Below are positions 42,257 through 53,054 of a DNA stretch of 64,000 nt, one piece after another. Source of the stretch: Rhodopseudomonas boonkerdii (lineage in GTDB: Bacteria > Pseudomonadota > Alphaproteobacteria > Rhizobiales > Xanthobacteraceae); contig NZ_CP036537.1 in assembly GCF_021184025.1 (NCBI RefSeq), forward strand, positions 186,001 to 250,000. The letters are read 5' to 3'. Position numbers and translations under genes: made by a program. Under the pieces are notes generated by a model. It saw only the letters and a list, made by a program, of their open reading frames with translations, did no database searches and was not told where the DNA came from. How positions within the stretch are numbered: position 1 is the stretch's first letter; every line of letters starts with the position of its first letter.

Positions 42257-43429
42257 TCACGGCGCCGGTTTGGAGAGCGCCGCCATCGCGTCGGCTGCGA
42301 ATTGGCGGGAGGCTGCCAGCGCCGCATCGCGCGCGGCGAGCCTATCAAGCCACGGCTGCACAGCCGTGCGATCCGAAGGCGTGAGGGTGAGCAGTTCGCG
42401 CCTCGCGGCGGCGACATCGTTGCTGCGGGCCGCGGCAGTGACGCGCGCGACGGCCCCGTGATTGCCGCCGCCGACCGTATCGGTGCGCTCGATGCGCACG
42501 AGCTTTGCGGCGCCGGCCTGCAGGCGATCGAGGAGGCCGGTGTTCGACGCCGCCGTTTCGCTTTGCGCCGGTGCGAGTTTCGGCAGCAGCGCGAGCAATT
42601 CGCGGCTCAGCGCAGCGTCTCCGGGCACGCCGGACGCGGCGAAGGCATCGAGCGGCTTGAGCACAGCCGAATCGGCCGCGAGGGGTTTCACCGCGGCGAG
42701 GGCGGCGGCATAGGGCTCGCCCTGCCGCACGGACGCATCGAGCAACGACGCGGCGACGGTCCGGCGCAATGCGGTGTCATCGACGGGCTTTGCACTCTGC
42801 TGTTCGGCAGAGGATTTCAGATCGCCGGCGGTGCGCTCGATGGCGTTCAGGCGCTCGGTGATCGGTGCGAGATCGACAACGGCGGCTGCGGGGCGCGGGG
42901 CGGATTTGAGCGTGTTGATCTCGGCACTGGCACGATCCGCTTGCGTCCTGGCAGCAGCGAGATCGCTGCGCAACGCGGCGATCGATTTTTCCAGCCCGTC
43001 GATGCGGGTGGCGAGGCTGGTGTCCGGCTTCGGCAGCGGGCGCGCTTCGAGCTCGGCGACGCGCGCCGCCAGTGCGTCATGCGCGGAGTGATCCGCCGGC
43101 GTCATGCCGGTGAGCGCAATCCATGCGGCACCGGCGACAACCGCGCCGGCCACGGCACCTGCAGCAATGGGCAGCACCAGAGTCGATGTTTTCCGCGGCG
43201 GCGAGACAGCCTCATCTGCAGCGGGCTCGGCAGCGAAAGGCGGCATGTCGGAAGGCGACGTATCGTGATCGGACGCGTCCGGCCGCGGCGCGTCCGAAGA
43301 TGGCGCGGCGGGCTCTTCGCTCGCTTTGGGCCGTTCCGTCACATTGGTGGCGGCGAGTTCGAGGGTCGGCGGCTGGCGCCTGGGCCGGCCGGCATTTGGA
43401 ACCGATCCTGTCTCATTGTCATCGGCCAT
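42257..43429 (-). CDS. mic60: Bacterial Mic60/mitofilin homologue (COG4223)
   Basis: This 390-residue protein has an acidic/Pro-rich cytoplasmic N-terminus (~1-80), one membrane helix (LVLPIAAGAVAGAVVAGAA, ~84-102), a coiled coil (AHDALAARVAELEARPL to LAPITERLNAIERTAGDL, ~118-210) and a C-terminal helical domain with ASLLDASVRQGEPYAAALAAV and VARVTAAARSNDVAAARREL. That layout and its place between hemD and hemY are the known marks of alphaproteobacterial Mic60, the ancestor of the mitochondrial cristae-shaping subunit. In phototrophs of this group it bends intracytoplasmic membranes (from family knowledge). Confidence 0.9.
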   Translation of the reverse strand: MADDNETGSVPNAGRPRRQPPTLELAATNVTERPKASEEPAAPSSDAPRPDASDHDTSPSDMPPFAAEPAADEAVSPPRKTSTLVLPIAAGAVAGAVVAGAAWIALTGMTPADHSAHDALAARVAELEARPLPKPDTSLATRIDGLEKSIAALRSDLAAARTQADRASAEINTLKSAPRPAAAVVDLAPITERLNAIERTAGDLKSSAEQQSAKPVDDTALRRTVAASLLDASVRQGEPYAAALAAVKPLAADSAVLKPLDAFAASGVPGDAALSRELLALLPKLAPAQSETAASNTGLLDRLQAGAAKLVRIERTDTVGGGNHGAVARVTAAARSNDVAAARRELLTLTPSDRTAVQPWLDRLAARDAALAASRQFAADAMAALSKPAP

Positions 43430-43523
43430 GATGCAGTCCCTCGTGAGTCACACCGCCCCCTTAGCAGAGATTGGGTGGCCTCTCTGTTAACGCCGGTTTT
43501 TAGAGCAAGTTTGTCGCCCCTTC

Positions 43524-43647
43524 TGTCCCGGACGCGATGCGGCACGAAGTGCCGCTTCGCAGAGCCGGGACCGCAACAAACTCCGGCGCCTGGTACGGTC
43601 CCGGTTCTGCGAAGCAGCGCAAGAGCGCTGCATCGCGCCCGGGACAA
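43524..43647. repeat. Long inverted repeat between hemD and mic60, family F
   Basis: TGTCCCGGACGCGATGCGGC...CTTCGCAGAGCCGGGACC and, facing it, GGTCCCGGTTCTGCGAAG...GCTGCATCGCGCCCGGGACA. The two halves can pair over almost their whole length, with small local hairpins in each arm. It occupies most of the 235-base gap inside the hemD-mic60 unit. Confidence 0.8.
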
Positions 43648-43664
43648 TGACCAAGAACCGGTTT

Positions 43665-44396
43665 TTAGCGCGCATTTGGCGGGATGGCACGCGTGAGCGT
43701 GGCGAATAGGGCATCTTCGTTCGGCGCCGCGGCGGCCATGACATTTGTCGCACCCGTGTCATGGGCGATTTTCGCCACCGCGTCGGACAGGCAGAGATGC
43801 GGGATTGCCAGCGCGGAAATCTCGACGCCGGCAAGGCCCACGGCCTGGAAAAAAGCACGGGCGCTGCGACGGGAATAATGCAGGACGGCCTCGATCCGGC
43901 CGGAGGCGAAGGCGGCGATCACGTCATCAGGCAGGTCCGTGACCGGCGCCATGCGGTAGGTGGTGTGGGTCACGACCTCGAAACCGCGTGTGCCGAGTTC
44001 GCCGGCGAGATCGCGGGAGAGATCGGCACCGGCGAGATAGAGCAGCGGTTTGACCGCCTGCGCCCGCGCCGTCAGCAGCGCGCACAGGTCAAGGGCGTCG
44101 CCGCCGGCGGAGATGACATCGCGGAAACCGGCATCCAGCGCGGCCTGCGCGGTGCGGTCGCCGACGGCAAAGACGGGCAGGCGGAACAGGCTTTGGGCGC
44201 CGGGCTGGTCGGCAAGGCCGCGCAGGGCATTGGCCGAGGTCACGATCACGGCGCCGAAACCGGCGTCCGCATCGAGCGAAACCAAGACTTTTTCGAAGCG
44301 GAGCATCGGCGCCGGGAGGCCGACATAGCCCTGCGCGCGCAAGGCTGCGACGGTGCGGGCATTGTCCGGCTGCGGGCGGGTGACGAGAATGGCCAT
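43665..44396 (-). CDS. hemD: Uroporphyrinogen-III synthase
   Basis: This 243-residue protein closes hydroxymethylbilane to uroporphyrinogen III in tetrapyrrole synthesis. [24 protein letters not shown] and [12 protein letters not shown] are typical HemD starts; the family is otherwise weakly conserved. The ATG at 44396 begins a normal HemD; the open frame runs far beyond it antisense to tsaD and is an artefact. hemC is not next to it, whereas in relatives I recall hemC-hemD-mic60-hemY divergent from tsaD. Confidence 0.92.
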   Translation of the reverse strand: MAILVTRPQPDNARTVAALRAQGYVGLPAPMLRFEKVLVSLDADAGFGAVIVTSANALRGLADQPGAQSLFRLPVFAVGDRTAQAALDAGFRDVISAGGDALDLCALLTARAQAVKPLLYLAGADLSRDLAGELGTRGFEVVTHTTYRMAPVTDLPDDVIAAFASGRIEAVLHYSRRSARAFFQAVGLAGVEISALAIPHLCLSDAVAKIAHDTGATNVMAAAAPNEDALFATLTRAIPPNAR

Positions 44397-44413
44397 GGAA
44401 ACGATCTTTATTG

Positions 44414-44461
44414 GTGCACGGTCAGATCCGAAAACCGGCCCCGCTTTTCGGGATCGTGCAC
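44414..44461. repeat. Palindromic element between hemD and tsaD, family J (copy 1)
   Basis: GTGCACG...GATCCGAAAACCGG faces CCGCTTTTCGGGATCGTGCAC. A relative with CATGAT...CGAAAACCGG / CCGCTTTTCG...ATCATG lies at 54557-54599. It sits in the divergent hemD/tsaD promoter region. Confidence 0.65.
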
Positions 44462-44552
44462 GTGGTTTCGGAATGATTGCGCCTGCCGACCCCGCAGTGC
44501 TAGGCCGGAGCCAGCAGAAACCGATATTTCGCTGACAATGCAAGGACCAAGC

Positions 44553-45644
44553 GTGACTGCCGACCAACCCATGCTGGTGCTGGGGATCGAGACGACCTGC
44601 GATGAGACCGCGGCCGCCGTGATCGAACGGGCGCCGGACGGCAGCGGCCGCATTCTTTCCAATGTCGTGCATTCGCAGATTGGCGACCACGCGCCTTATG
44701 GCGGCGTGGTGCCGGAAATCGCCGCGCGCGCCCATGTGGACCTGCTCGACGGGCTGATCGATCGCGCCATGACCGAGGCCGGCGTCGGCTACGCCGAACT
44801 CTCCGGTGTCGCGGCGGCGGCAGGGCCCGGCCTGATCGGCGGCGTGATCGTTGGCCTCACCACGGCGAAGGCCATCGCCATGGTGCATGACACGCCGCTG
44901 ATCGCGGTGAACCATCTCGAAGCCCATGCGCTGACGCCGCGGCTGACCGAGCCGCTGCAATTTCCATATTGCCTGTTCCTCGTCTCCGGCGGCCATACCC
45001 AGATCGTCGCGGTGCTCGGCGTCGGCGACTATGTCCGACTCGGCACCACCGTCGACGACGCCATGGGCGAGGCCTTCGACAAGGTCGCAAAGATGCTCGG
45101 ACTGCCCTATCCCGGCGGGCCGCAGGTGGAACGCGCGGCAGCGCAGGGCGATGCGACGCGCTTCGACTTTCCGCGGCCGATGGTCGGACGGCCCGAGCCG
45201 AATTTCTCGCTCTCCGGGCTCAAGACCGCCGTGCGCAACGAGGCATCGCGCCTGCTGCCGCTGGAGGAGCAGGACATCGCCGATCTCTGCGCGAGTTTTC
45301 AGGCGGCCGTGCTGGCCTCGACGGCGGATCGGCTGAAGGTGGGCTTGCGTATTTTCACCGAACGCTTCGGGCCGCCGCAGGCGCTGGTGGCTGCGGGCGG
45401 CGTGGCCTCCAACCAGGCCATTCGCGGCGCGCTGGAGGAGATCGCAAGAAAGGCCGGCACCGTGCTGCTGCTGCCGCCGCCGGCGCTGTGCACCGACAAT
45501 GGCGCGATGATCGCCTGGGCCGGCGCCGAACGCCTCGCGCTCGGCATCTCCGACGGCATGGACGCGGCACCTCGCGCGCGCTGGCTGCTCGATGCCGATG
45601 CGAAAGCGCCGGCCGGACACAAGAACAGCCGTGCGGGATATTGA
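44553..45644 (+). CDS. tsaD: tRNA threonylcarbamoyladenosine synthase subunit TsaD
   Basis: This 363-residue protein transfers threonylcarbamoyl to A37 of ANN-reading tRNAs together with TsaB and TsaE. It has GIETTCDET at the N-terminus, metal-binding H121 and H125 in [18 protein letters not shown] and GGVASNQA. The start is GTG 44553 with AAGGA six bases upstream; an ATG at 44538 overlaps that site. It is divergent from hemD and followed by a repeat and gpsA. Confidence 0.96.
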   Translation: MTADQPMLVLGIETTCDETAAAVIERAPDGSGRILSNVVHSQIGDHAPYGGVVPEIAARAHVDLLDGLIDRAMTEAGVGYAELSGVAAAAGPGLIGGVIVGLTTAKAIAMVHDTPLIAVNHLEAHALTPRLTEPLQFPYCLFLVSGGHTQIVAVLGVGDYVRLGTTVDDAMGEAFDKVAKMLGLPYPGGPQVERAAAQGDATRFDFPRPMVGRPEPNFSLSGLKTAVRNEASRLLPLEEQDIADLCASFQAAVLASTADRLKVGLRIFTERFGPPQALVAAGGVASNQAIRGALEEIARKAGTVLLLPPPALCTDNGAMIAWAGAERLALGISDGMDAAPRARWLLDADAKAPAGHKNSRAGY

Positions 45645-45674
45645 GATGATCACTGAAGGCGCGGTGCTCTCCTT

Positions 45675-45841
45675 AACCTCTCCCCGTTTGCGGGGAGAGG
45701 TCGACGTTCCCATGCGGAGCATGGGGGCGTCGGGTGAGGGGGGCTCTCCGCACACTCCGCAGCACATGGAGAGTCCCCCTCATCCGTCCACGCTGCGCTT
45801 CGCTTCGCGCGGCCACCTTCTCCCCGCAAGCGGGGAGAAGG
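45675..45841. repeat. Repeat pair between tsaD and gpsA, family I
   Basis: Two hairpins, CCTCTCCCCGTTTGCGGGGAGAGG and CCTTCTCCCCGC...GCGGGGAGAAGG, flank a spacer with CCCCCTCATCCGTCCACGCT and its opposite GGGTGAGGGGG. The second hairpin ends four bases before the gpsA ATG. Confidence 0.8.
45816..45841 (+). promoter_or_regulatory. Hairpin containing the gpsA ribosome-binding site
   Basis: Perfect 12-base stem CCTTCTCCCCGC / GCGGGGAGAAGG. The GGAG and AGAAGG that serve as ribosome-binding site for the ATG at 45846 lie in its 3' arm. In RNA the stem would hide the site. Confidence 0.6.
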
Positions 45842-45845
45842 CAGA

Positions 45846-46826
45846 ATGAGCGCATTTCAATCCGTCGCGGTGATCGGCGCCGGGGCTTATGGCACGGCGC
45901 TCGCCGATGTGGCGGCGCGGGCGGGGCGTGAGGTCGTGCTCTATGCGCGCTCGGCGGCCGCGGCAGAGATGATGCAGACCTCGCGCAGCAATCCGCGGCT
46001 GCCGAGTGCAAGCATCGACGATGCTGTGTTCGTGACATCGGATCTCGCGCTGGCCGCGCGAGCCGACATCATTTTGCTCGCGGTGCCTTCGCAGCAATTG
46101 CGTGGGGCGCTGACGGCGACCGCACCGCTGCTGGCGGCAGGCAAGCCTGTCGTCGCCTGCGCCAAGGGCATCGAGCAGGGCTCCCACAAATTCATGACCG
46201 AGGTGATCGCCGAGGTCTCGCCGAATGTGCTGCCGGCCATCTTGTCCGGCCCGAACTTCGCCGACGATGTCGCGGCCGGTTTGCCGACTGCGGTGACGCT
46301 GGCTTCCGCCAATGAAGACGTCGCGATCAAGCTCGTGCAGGCGCTAGGCTCGGCGACGTTCCGGCCCTATCACTCCACCGATGTGCGCGGCGTCGAGATC
46401 GGCGGCGCGGCGAAGAATGTGCTGGCGATCGCAGCCGGCATTGTCGTCGGCCGCGAGCTCGGCGCATCGGCGCTGGCGGCGTTGACGACGCGCGGCTTCA
46501 GCGAATTGCTGCGCCTCGGCATCGCTTGCGGTGCGCGGGCCGAGACGATCTCGGGCCTCTCCGGCCTCGGCGATCTCATTCTCAGCTGCTCCAGTGCGCA
46601 GTCGCGAAACTTTTCGCTCGGTGTCGCACTCGGCCGCGGCGAGCCGCCGCCGGCGGGCAAGCTGGCAGAAGGCGCGTTCACCGCGCCGGTGCTGATCGAG
46701 CTGGCCGAGGCCAATCAGATCGATATGCCGGTGGCGAAAGCGGTGGCGATGATTCTCGATGGCAGCGCCAGTGTCGATCAGGTGATCGAAGGCCTGCTGA
46801 CACGGCCGTTCAAGGCGGAAGGTTAG
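45846..46826 (+). CDS. gpsA: Glycerol-3-phosphate dehydrogenase [NAD(P)+]
   Basis: This 326-residue cytosolic enzyme makes sn-glycerol 3-phosphate for phospholipid synthesis. The cofactor motif is [12 protein letters not shown]; further marks are [21 protein letters not shown] and the catalytic-Lys region [14 protein letters not shown]. The ribosome-binding site lies in a repeat hairpin. An EVE-domain gene starts three bases after the stop, then a methyltransferase, so the three form one operon. Confidence 0.97.
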   Translation: MSAFQSVAVIGAGAYGTALADVAARAGREVVLYARSAAAAEMMQTSRSNPRLPSASIDDAVFVTSDLALAARADIILLAVPSQQLRGALTATAPLLAAGKPVVACAKGIEQGSHKFMTEVIAEVSPNVLPAILSGPNFADDVAAGLPTAVTLASANEDVAIKLVQALGSATFRPYHSTDVRGVEIGGAAKNVLAIAAGIVVGRELGASALAALTTRGFSELLRLGIACGARAETISGLSGLGDLILSCSSAQSRNFSLGVALGRGEPPPAGKLAEGAFTAPVLIELAEANQIDMPVAKAVAMILDGSASVDQVIEGLLTRPFKAEG

Positions 46827-46829
46827 ACA

Positions 46830-47246
46830 ATGCAATACTGGCTGATCAAATCGGAGCCCGACGCCTGGTCGTGGGATGAACAGAAAAAGGCCGGTGCCAA
46901 AGGCACCGAATGGACCGGCATCCGCAATCACACCGCCAAGCTGAACATGATGAAGATGAAGAAGGGCGACCGCGCTTTCTTCTATCATTCGAATATCGGC
47001 AAGGAGATCGTGGGGATCGCCGAGATCATCAGGGAGCATCATCCCGATCCCACCGCCGAACCGGGGGCGCCGTGGGTCTGCGTCGACGTCAAGGCCGTGC
47101 AGGACCTGCCGAAGCCGGTATCGCTGGCAGCGATCAAGGCCGAACCGAAGCTCGCCGACGTTGCGATCCTGAGGCAGTCCCGCCTGTCGGTGCCGCCGAT
47201 TACGGCCGAGGAATGGAAGCTACTCTGCAAGATGGGCGGGCTGTGA
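46830..47246 (+). CDS. EVE-domain protein
   Basis: The 138 residues make a single EVE domain (COG2947): YWLIKSEPDAWSWDEQ, GTEWTGIRNHTAKLNM, MKKGDRAFFYHSNIGKEIVGIAEI and the C-terminal LSVPPITAEEWKLL. EVE resembles the PUA and YTH folds and binds modified nucleotides; the exact ligand here is unknown. Stop and start of the next gene overlap (GTGA), so the methyltransferase is translationally coupled. Confidence 0.95.
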   Translation: MQYWLIKSEPDAWSWDEQKKAGAKGTEWTGIRNHTAKLNMMKMKKGDRAFFYHSNIGKEIVGIAEIIREHHPDPTAEPGAPWVCVDVKAVQDLPKPVSLAAIKAEPKLADVAILRQSRLSVPPITAEEWKLLCKMGGL

Positions 47247-47920
47247 GCGCAGACAGCGCCGGCAAGCCTGCGATCATCGACCCCGCGGGATTCATCCGCG
47301 CCAATACGCGTCTGTTGCCGGTGCCGCTGGTGCCGGAGGTTTCGCTGCATATGGCTGATGAGGCCGTGCCGCTGTGGAGCAAGACGGAAGAAGAGCTCGG
47401 CGAAGCCGGCCTGCCGCCGCCGTTCTGGGCCTTTGCCTGGGCCGGTGGACAGGCGCTCGCACGTTATGTGCTCGACCATCCCCAGCATGTTGCGGGGTGC
47501 ACGGTGCTCGATCTCGCTTCGGGCTCGGGACTGGTGGCGATTGCAGCTATCAAAGCGGGAGCGGCGAGCGTGATCGGTTACGATATCGATGCATTTGCGC
47601 GCGTCGCGATCGCAATCAATGCGGAAGGCAATGATGTTGCTGTCGAAGCGCGCGGCGACGACCTGCTCGGCGATACCGTGGCGCCGGAGGCCCAGACGAT
47701 CCTTGCCGGCGACATCTTCTATGAGCGCGATACGGCTGAGCGGGCTTATGCATTTCTCTCGGCGCAGGCGGCGCGCGGCGCCACCGTGCTGATCGGCGAT
47801 CCCGGACGAAGTTATCTGCCGAAGGACAAATTGCGGAAACTCGCTGAATACAAAGTGCCTGTGACACGCGATCTGGAAGACGCGGAGATCAAGAACACCG
47901 CGGTGTGGACGCTGGCATAG
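47243..47920 (+). CDS. ETF-beta-type lysine methyltransferase (METTL20-like)
   Basis: This 225-residue class I SAM-dependent methyltransferase has FIRANTRLLPVPLVPE, PPPFWAFAWAGGQALARYVLD, motif I VLDLASGSGLVAIAA and the post-II motif GDIFYE. These match bacterial homologues of METTL20, which methylates lysines of electron-transfer flavoprotein beta; older annotation calls them nicotinamide methyltransferase-like. Function here is from the family. The start is GTG 47243, overlapping the EVE stop; longer in-frame starts run through the EVE gene and were rejected. Confidence 0.88.
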   Translation: MSADSAGKPAIIDPAGFIRANTRLLPVPLVPEVSLHMADEAVPLWSKTEEELGEAGLPPPFWAFAWAGGQALARYVLDHPQHVAGCTVLDLASGSGLVAIAAIKAGAASVIGYDIDAFARVAIAINAEGNDVAVEARGDDLLGDTVAPEAQTILAGDIFYERDTAERAYAFLSAQAARGATVLIGDPGRSYLPKDKLRKLAEYKVPVTRDLEDAEIKNTAVWTLA

Positions 47921-47937
47921 CTGATTTACGCCACATC

Positions 47938-48043
47938 GCAGGATGGGTAGAGCGCAGCGAAACCCATCATTTCGTCGTTGACGCAAGCTCGGCCGATGGG
48001 TGTCGCCCCGGCGCTTTACGCCTGCGCTCTACCCATCCTACGC
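47938..48043. repeat. Intergenic inverted repeat, family G
   Basis: GCAGGATGGGTAGAGCGCAG...AACCCATC faces GATGGGTGTC...GCGCTCTACCCATCCTACG. It lies between the convergent methyltransferase and topoisomerase genes and may end both transcripts. Confidence 0.8.
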
Positions 48044-48052
48044 GACGGAGTT

Positions 48053-49201
48053 CTACCCCGCCTCCGCCACCACCTGAGCCAGCAGTTGCTCGCGCTTCGA
48101 TTGCGAACGATAGCCGCTTTGTTTCGCCGCGATCCGTGCCAGCGCGCCGTTCTCGAAGGCCGTCACGATCGTATCGTGCACATAGCTCTTGCGGCAGATC
48201 GTTGGCGTGTTCGACAGCTCATCCGCGGCCGAGCGCACCGCCTCGAGCACCTGCTTCTTGCGGCCGCGGGCGCTTTCGGCTGGCTCGATCTTCGCCAGCG
48301 TCTCCACCACCGTGGCCGAGGCCATCAGCGTGCGAAAATCCTTCAGCGAAATCCTGATGCCGGCGATGTCGCGCAGGAAGGCGTTGACCGCCGCAGTGTT
48401 GACCTTGTGGATGCGGCCGCGCCGGTCGCGATACTGGAACAGGCGGCGACCGGGTACGTCGTGCAAAATGCCGATGGCCCGCACTAGCTTGCTGGCGCCG
48501 CATTCCTTGCGCACCGCCTTGCCGCCCTTCGCCTTGAAGGACAGCACAATGCAGGTGCCGTCGAGCTGTACATTCGTTTTCATCAACGTGGTGGCGCCGC
48601 GGGTGCCGGACAGTTTCATATAACTTTCGTTGCCGGCGCGAATCGCGGTCTTCGCGACCAGTTCGATCACCGCCGCCAGCGCGAAATCGCGGGTCGGCTC
48701 GTCTCCGGCGAGAATCTGCGACACGCTGCGGCGGATTTTCGGCAGCGCCTTCACCAACCGCGCCAGACGATTCGCCTTGCGATGTTCGCGCACCTTCTCC
48801 CAATCGGCATGATAGCGATATTGCAATCGCCCCGCGGCATCGCGGCCGACTGCCTGCAGATGCGAATTGGGATCGGCGGCATAGCGCACGTCTGCATAAG
48901 CGGGTGGCACCGCCATCGCGTTCAACCGGCGGATGGTGCCGGCATGACGGATGCGTGTGCCGTTTGCGCGAATGAAGGAATAGGCCTTGCCGCTTTTACG
49001 GCGGCGGATGGTCAAATCCGACTGGTCGCCAAGCGTGAGACCGAGTTCGCCGGCCAGCGCTTCCACCGTACCCTTGTTGCGGAGTTTCGGCTGCCGCGCT
49101 TCCAGTTTACCGGCCAGCTGTTTTGCCGAAGAGAGCGCCGAACGGGCCGTCGGACGCTGGGCGGCGTTGCGGTTGGCCGCAAAATTCTGCTGCTCCATCA
49201 T
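48053..49201 (-). CDS. DNA topoisomerase IB
   Basis: This 382-residue protein is a type IB topoisomerase of the poxvirus/bacterial kind, relaxing supercoils through a 3'-phosphotyrosine. It has the N-terminal DNA-clamp domain (IRRRKSGKAYSFI, NAMAVPPAYADVRY), catalytic residues in ...AIRAGNESYMK, KDFRTLMASATVV and the active Tyr in RKSYVHDTIV. The first ~35 residues are a basic, probably disordered tail. The start is ATG 49201, doubled (ATGATG). It is divergent from acs. Such enzymes are patchy in bacteria but common in Rhizobiales. Confidence 0.94.
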   Translation of the reverse strand: MMEQQNFAANRNAAQRPTARSALSSAKQLAGKLEARQPKLRNKGTVEALAGELGLTLGDQSDLTIRRRKSGKAYSFIRANGTRIRHAGTIRRLNAMAVPPAYADVRYAADPNSHLQAVGRDAAGRLQYRYHADWEKVREHRKANRLARLVKALPKIRRSVSQILAGDEPTRDFALAAVIELVAKTAIRAGNESYMKLSGTRGATTLMKTNVQLDGTCIVLSFKAKGGKAVRKECGASKLVRAIGILHDVPGRRLFQYRDRRGRIHKVNTAAVNAFLRDIAGIRISLKDFRTLMASATVVETLAKIEPAESARGRKKQVLEAVRSAADELSNTPTICRKSYVHDTIVTAFENGALARIAAKQSGYRSQSKREQLLAQVVAEAG

Positions 49202-49424
49202 GGTTTTACGTACTTTCTCGTCCTCCCCTGCCGCCGCAATAATGCGAATCGGATGATTTTCGTTCCTGCGTTCTGGCTGCGACCCCGACGCCGCAACCGA
49301 CGAAAGGGGGAGACGCGGTGACCTTGTTTGGCCCGCCCGCCCCGACGCATAATTGGGCCATCGAACGAGAAACGGCTTGCAGCGCAGGACGGTGTCTCAG
49401 GCTGCGAGACAAGTGGAGGGAACG

Positions 49425-51371
<1,947 letters not shown>

Positions 51372-51380
51372 CGCGCGGCC

Positions 51381-51502
51381 GTAGGTCGGGTCAGGCGCAG
51401 CCGTAACCCGCCGCAGAGTTTCAACAGCGAACTCGGCCGGCGGATTACGCTTCGCTTATCCGCCCTACAGACGGGATCGCCCGCGTTCGCGGGCGATGAC
51501 AA
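51381..51502. repeat. Repeat family H plus half of family B
   Basis: GTAGGTCGGGTCAGGCGCAG...AACCCGCC faces GGCGGATTACGCTTCGC...CCGCCCTAC (51381-51470). It is followed by GATCGCCCGCGTTCGCGGGC (from 51475), a family B-like hairpin just before the Kelch gene. Confidence 0.75.
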
Positions 51503-51527
51503 GCAGAGCGAGTGGGGAGAGACGACC

Positions 51528-52652
51528 ATGGATCGCCGTTCCTTTGTTCTCGGCAGCGCCGCTGCCATTGCAGGCGCTGCCGCCGCACACGCCCAGCACG
51601 CCGGCCATCCTCCCGTGCTTCCCGCCGCACCGTCCTCCACCGAGCCGTACGCCAAACTGCAAGGCGGCGTGCCGCATCACATGACGCCGGAGCAGGAGGC
51701 GCAGCGCGTCACCGACAGTCCGGCACCGAAAGGTCCGCCGGGCAGATGGCAGCCTCGCGCGGCCTTGCCGCTGCCGCGCAGCGAAATGGCATGGGCCGCG
51801 GCCTGGGCCGACCGCATGCATATTGTCGGTGGTTATGGCGAAGGCCGTGTCGATCGGCCCTATCATCACGTCTACGACGCCGCGAAGGATCAGTGGTTCA
51901 ACGCCGCGCCGCTGCCGCGCGGGGCCAATCACGTTTCGGTCGCGGCAGACAGCGGCCGTGTCTATTCGCTCGGCGGTTTCATGCAGCAGAATCGCGGCTC
52001 GGATCAGAACGCCTATGCCTATGATGTCGCCGCCGACCGCTGGGACACGATCGCACCGCTGCCGCGTCCGCGTGGCGCTGGAGCTGCGGTGGCGTTGAAC
52101 GGCAAGATCCATCTGATCGGCGGCGCGTCCGAACCGGCCGCCGAGCGCGCCAGCGTGAGTTGGCACGAAGTTTATGATCCGAAAACCGACAAATGGGAGA
52201 CGCGCAAGGCGCTGCCCGGCGCGCGCGATCACGTCGGCTGTGTCGCTCATGACGGCGTCATCCATGTCATCGGCGGTCGCTTCAACACTTTTGAGTACAA
52301 CACCGACCTGCATCACATTTACCTGCCGGAGCGGGACACATGGGAGCTGCGCAAGCCGCTGCCGGTGGCGCGCTCCGGTCATGGCCTCGTCGTCTATCGC
52401 GACCGGCTGTTCGCGATGGGCGGCGAGTCCGGCGTCATCCGCGATGGCAGGATCACGCAGGAAAAGGTGTTCGGGCAGATGGAGAGCTACGATCCGAAGA
52501 CCGATAGCTGGCAGAGCCATGCCCCGATGCTGACGCCGCGCCATGCGGTGGGGGCCGCCGCGATCGGCGACTGGATCTATGTGGCCGGCGGCGGCGCGGT
52601 GACCGGCGGCGCCGTGCAGTCGGCGATCCACGAGGCGTTTACGCTGGGATGA
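51528..52652 (+). CDS. Tat-exported Kelch-repeat protein
   Basis: This 374-residue protein starts with a twin-arginine signal (MDRRSFVLGSAAAIAGAAAA, cleavage near HAQ). It contains about five or six Kelch repeats from ~70 to 370 (MHIVGGYGEG, VYSLGGFMQQ, IHLIGGASEP, IHVIGGRFNT, LFAMGGESG, IYVAGGGAV), forming one beta-propeller. The mature N-terminus is His/Pro-rich (HAQHAGHPP, HHMTPEQE). Tat export suggests folding or cofactor loading in the cytoplasm, but Kelch propellers as such bind partners rather than catalyse. GGGGAGAG precedes the ATG. Confidence 0.88.
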   Translation: MDRRSFVLGSAAAIAGAAAAHAQHAGHPPVLPAAPSSTEPYAKLQGGVPHHMTPEQEAQRVTDSPAPKGPPGRWQPRAALPLPRSEMAWAAAWADRMHIVGGYGEGRVDRPYHHVYDAAKDQWFNAAPLPRGANHVSVAADSGRVYSLGGFMQQNRGSDQNAYAYDVAADRWDTIAPLPRPRGAGAAVALNGKIHLIGGASEPAAERASVSWHEVYDPKTDKWETRKALPGARDHVGCVAHDGVIHVIGGRFNTFEYNTDLHHIYLPERDTWELRKPLPVARSGHGLVVYRDRLFAMGGESGVIRDGRITQEKVFGQMESYDPKTDSWQSHAPMLTPRHAVGAAAIGDWIYVAGGGAVTGGAVQSAIHEAFTLG

Positions 52653-53054
52653 GGCGAGCCTCGGACTGTCATCACCCGCGAAAGCGGGTGGATCCAGCAA
52701 GCGGAGGCAGAGCGGCTTTATCACCACCGTTCGTGTTTACGGGATCGCCCGGTCGAGCTGGCAATGACAGACTGCGTAAGCACCGACGGGAAAATCACGC
52801 ATCCCTCACGCAGTTGTCAGCCCCGCATTCACCCGCTGCCGTCCAATTTAGAGCGAGTGTTGTTTCCCGGACATTTACTTTGTTTCGCGGTTCCCCTCAT
52901 TAAACGGCGCTCGCGGCACGGTTCCCGTGCCGATGGAGACCGGCTGTTTACGCGACCGGTTGAAGCTTCCTGATGTTGCAATTGTGTGCTCGCCCGCCAG
53001 GGGCGGGAACGACCTCGTCCGGCCGACACCGGCGAGTGGAATTTGGAGAGACCG
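52653..53054. other. Intergenic region with family B repeat and leader of the L,D-transpeptidase gene
   Basis: The first part (52668-52769) is a family B repeat. The rest, to 53054, has no gene I can support; it should hold the promoter of the transpeptidase gene. Open frames here run antisense to that gene. Confidence 0.6.
52668..52769. repeat. Intergenic repeat, family B (copy 2)
   Basis: TGTCATCACCCGCGAAAGCG...GGATCCAGCAAGC, then TTTACGGGATCGCCCGGTCG...GGCAATGACA. It lies just after the Kelch gene. Confidence 0.7.

Noticed and set aside
43761..45644. 627-residue plus-strand frame extending tsaD upstream through hemD
   Set aside because: The extension is antisense to hemD; GTG 44553 with AAGGA upstream is the proper start.
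43665..45767. 700-residue minus-strand frame covering hemD and running on antisense to tsaD
   Set aside because: Only the hemD part (to ATG 44396) looks like protein; the rest is the mirror of tsaD, whose motifs are complete on the plus strand.
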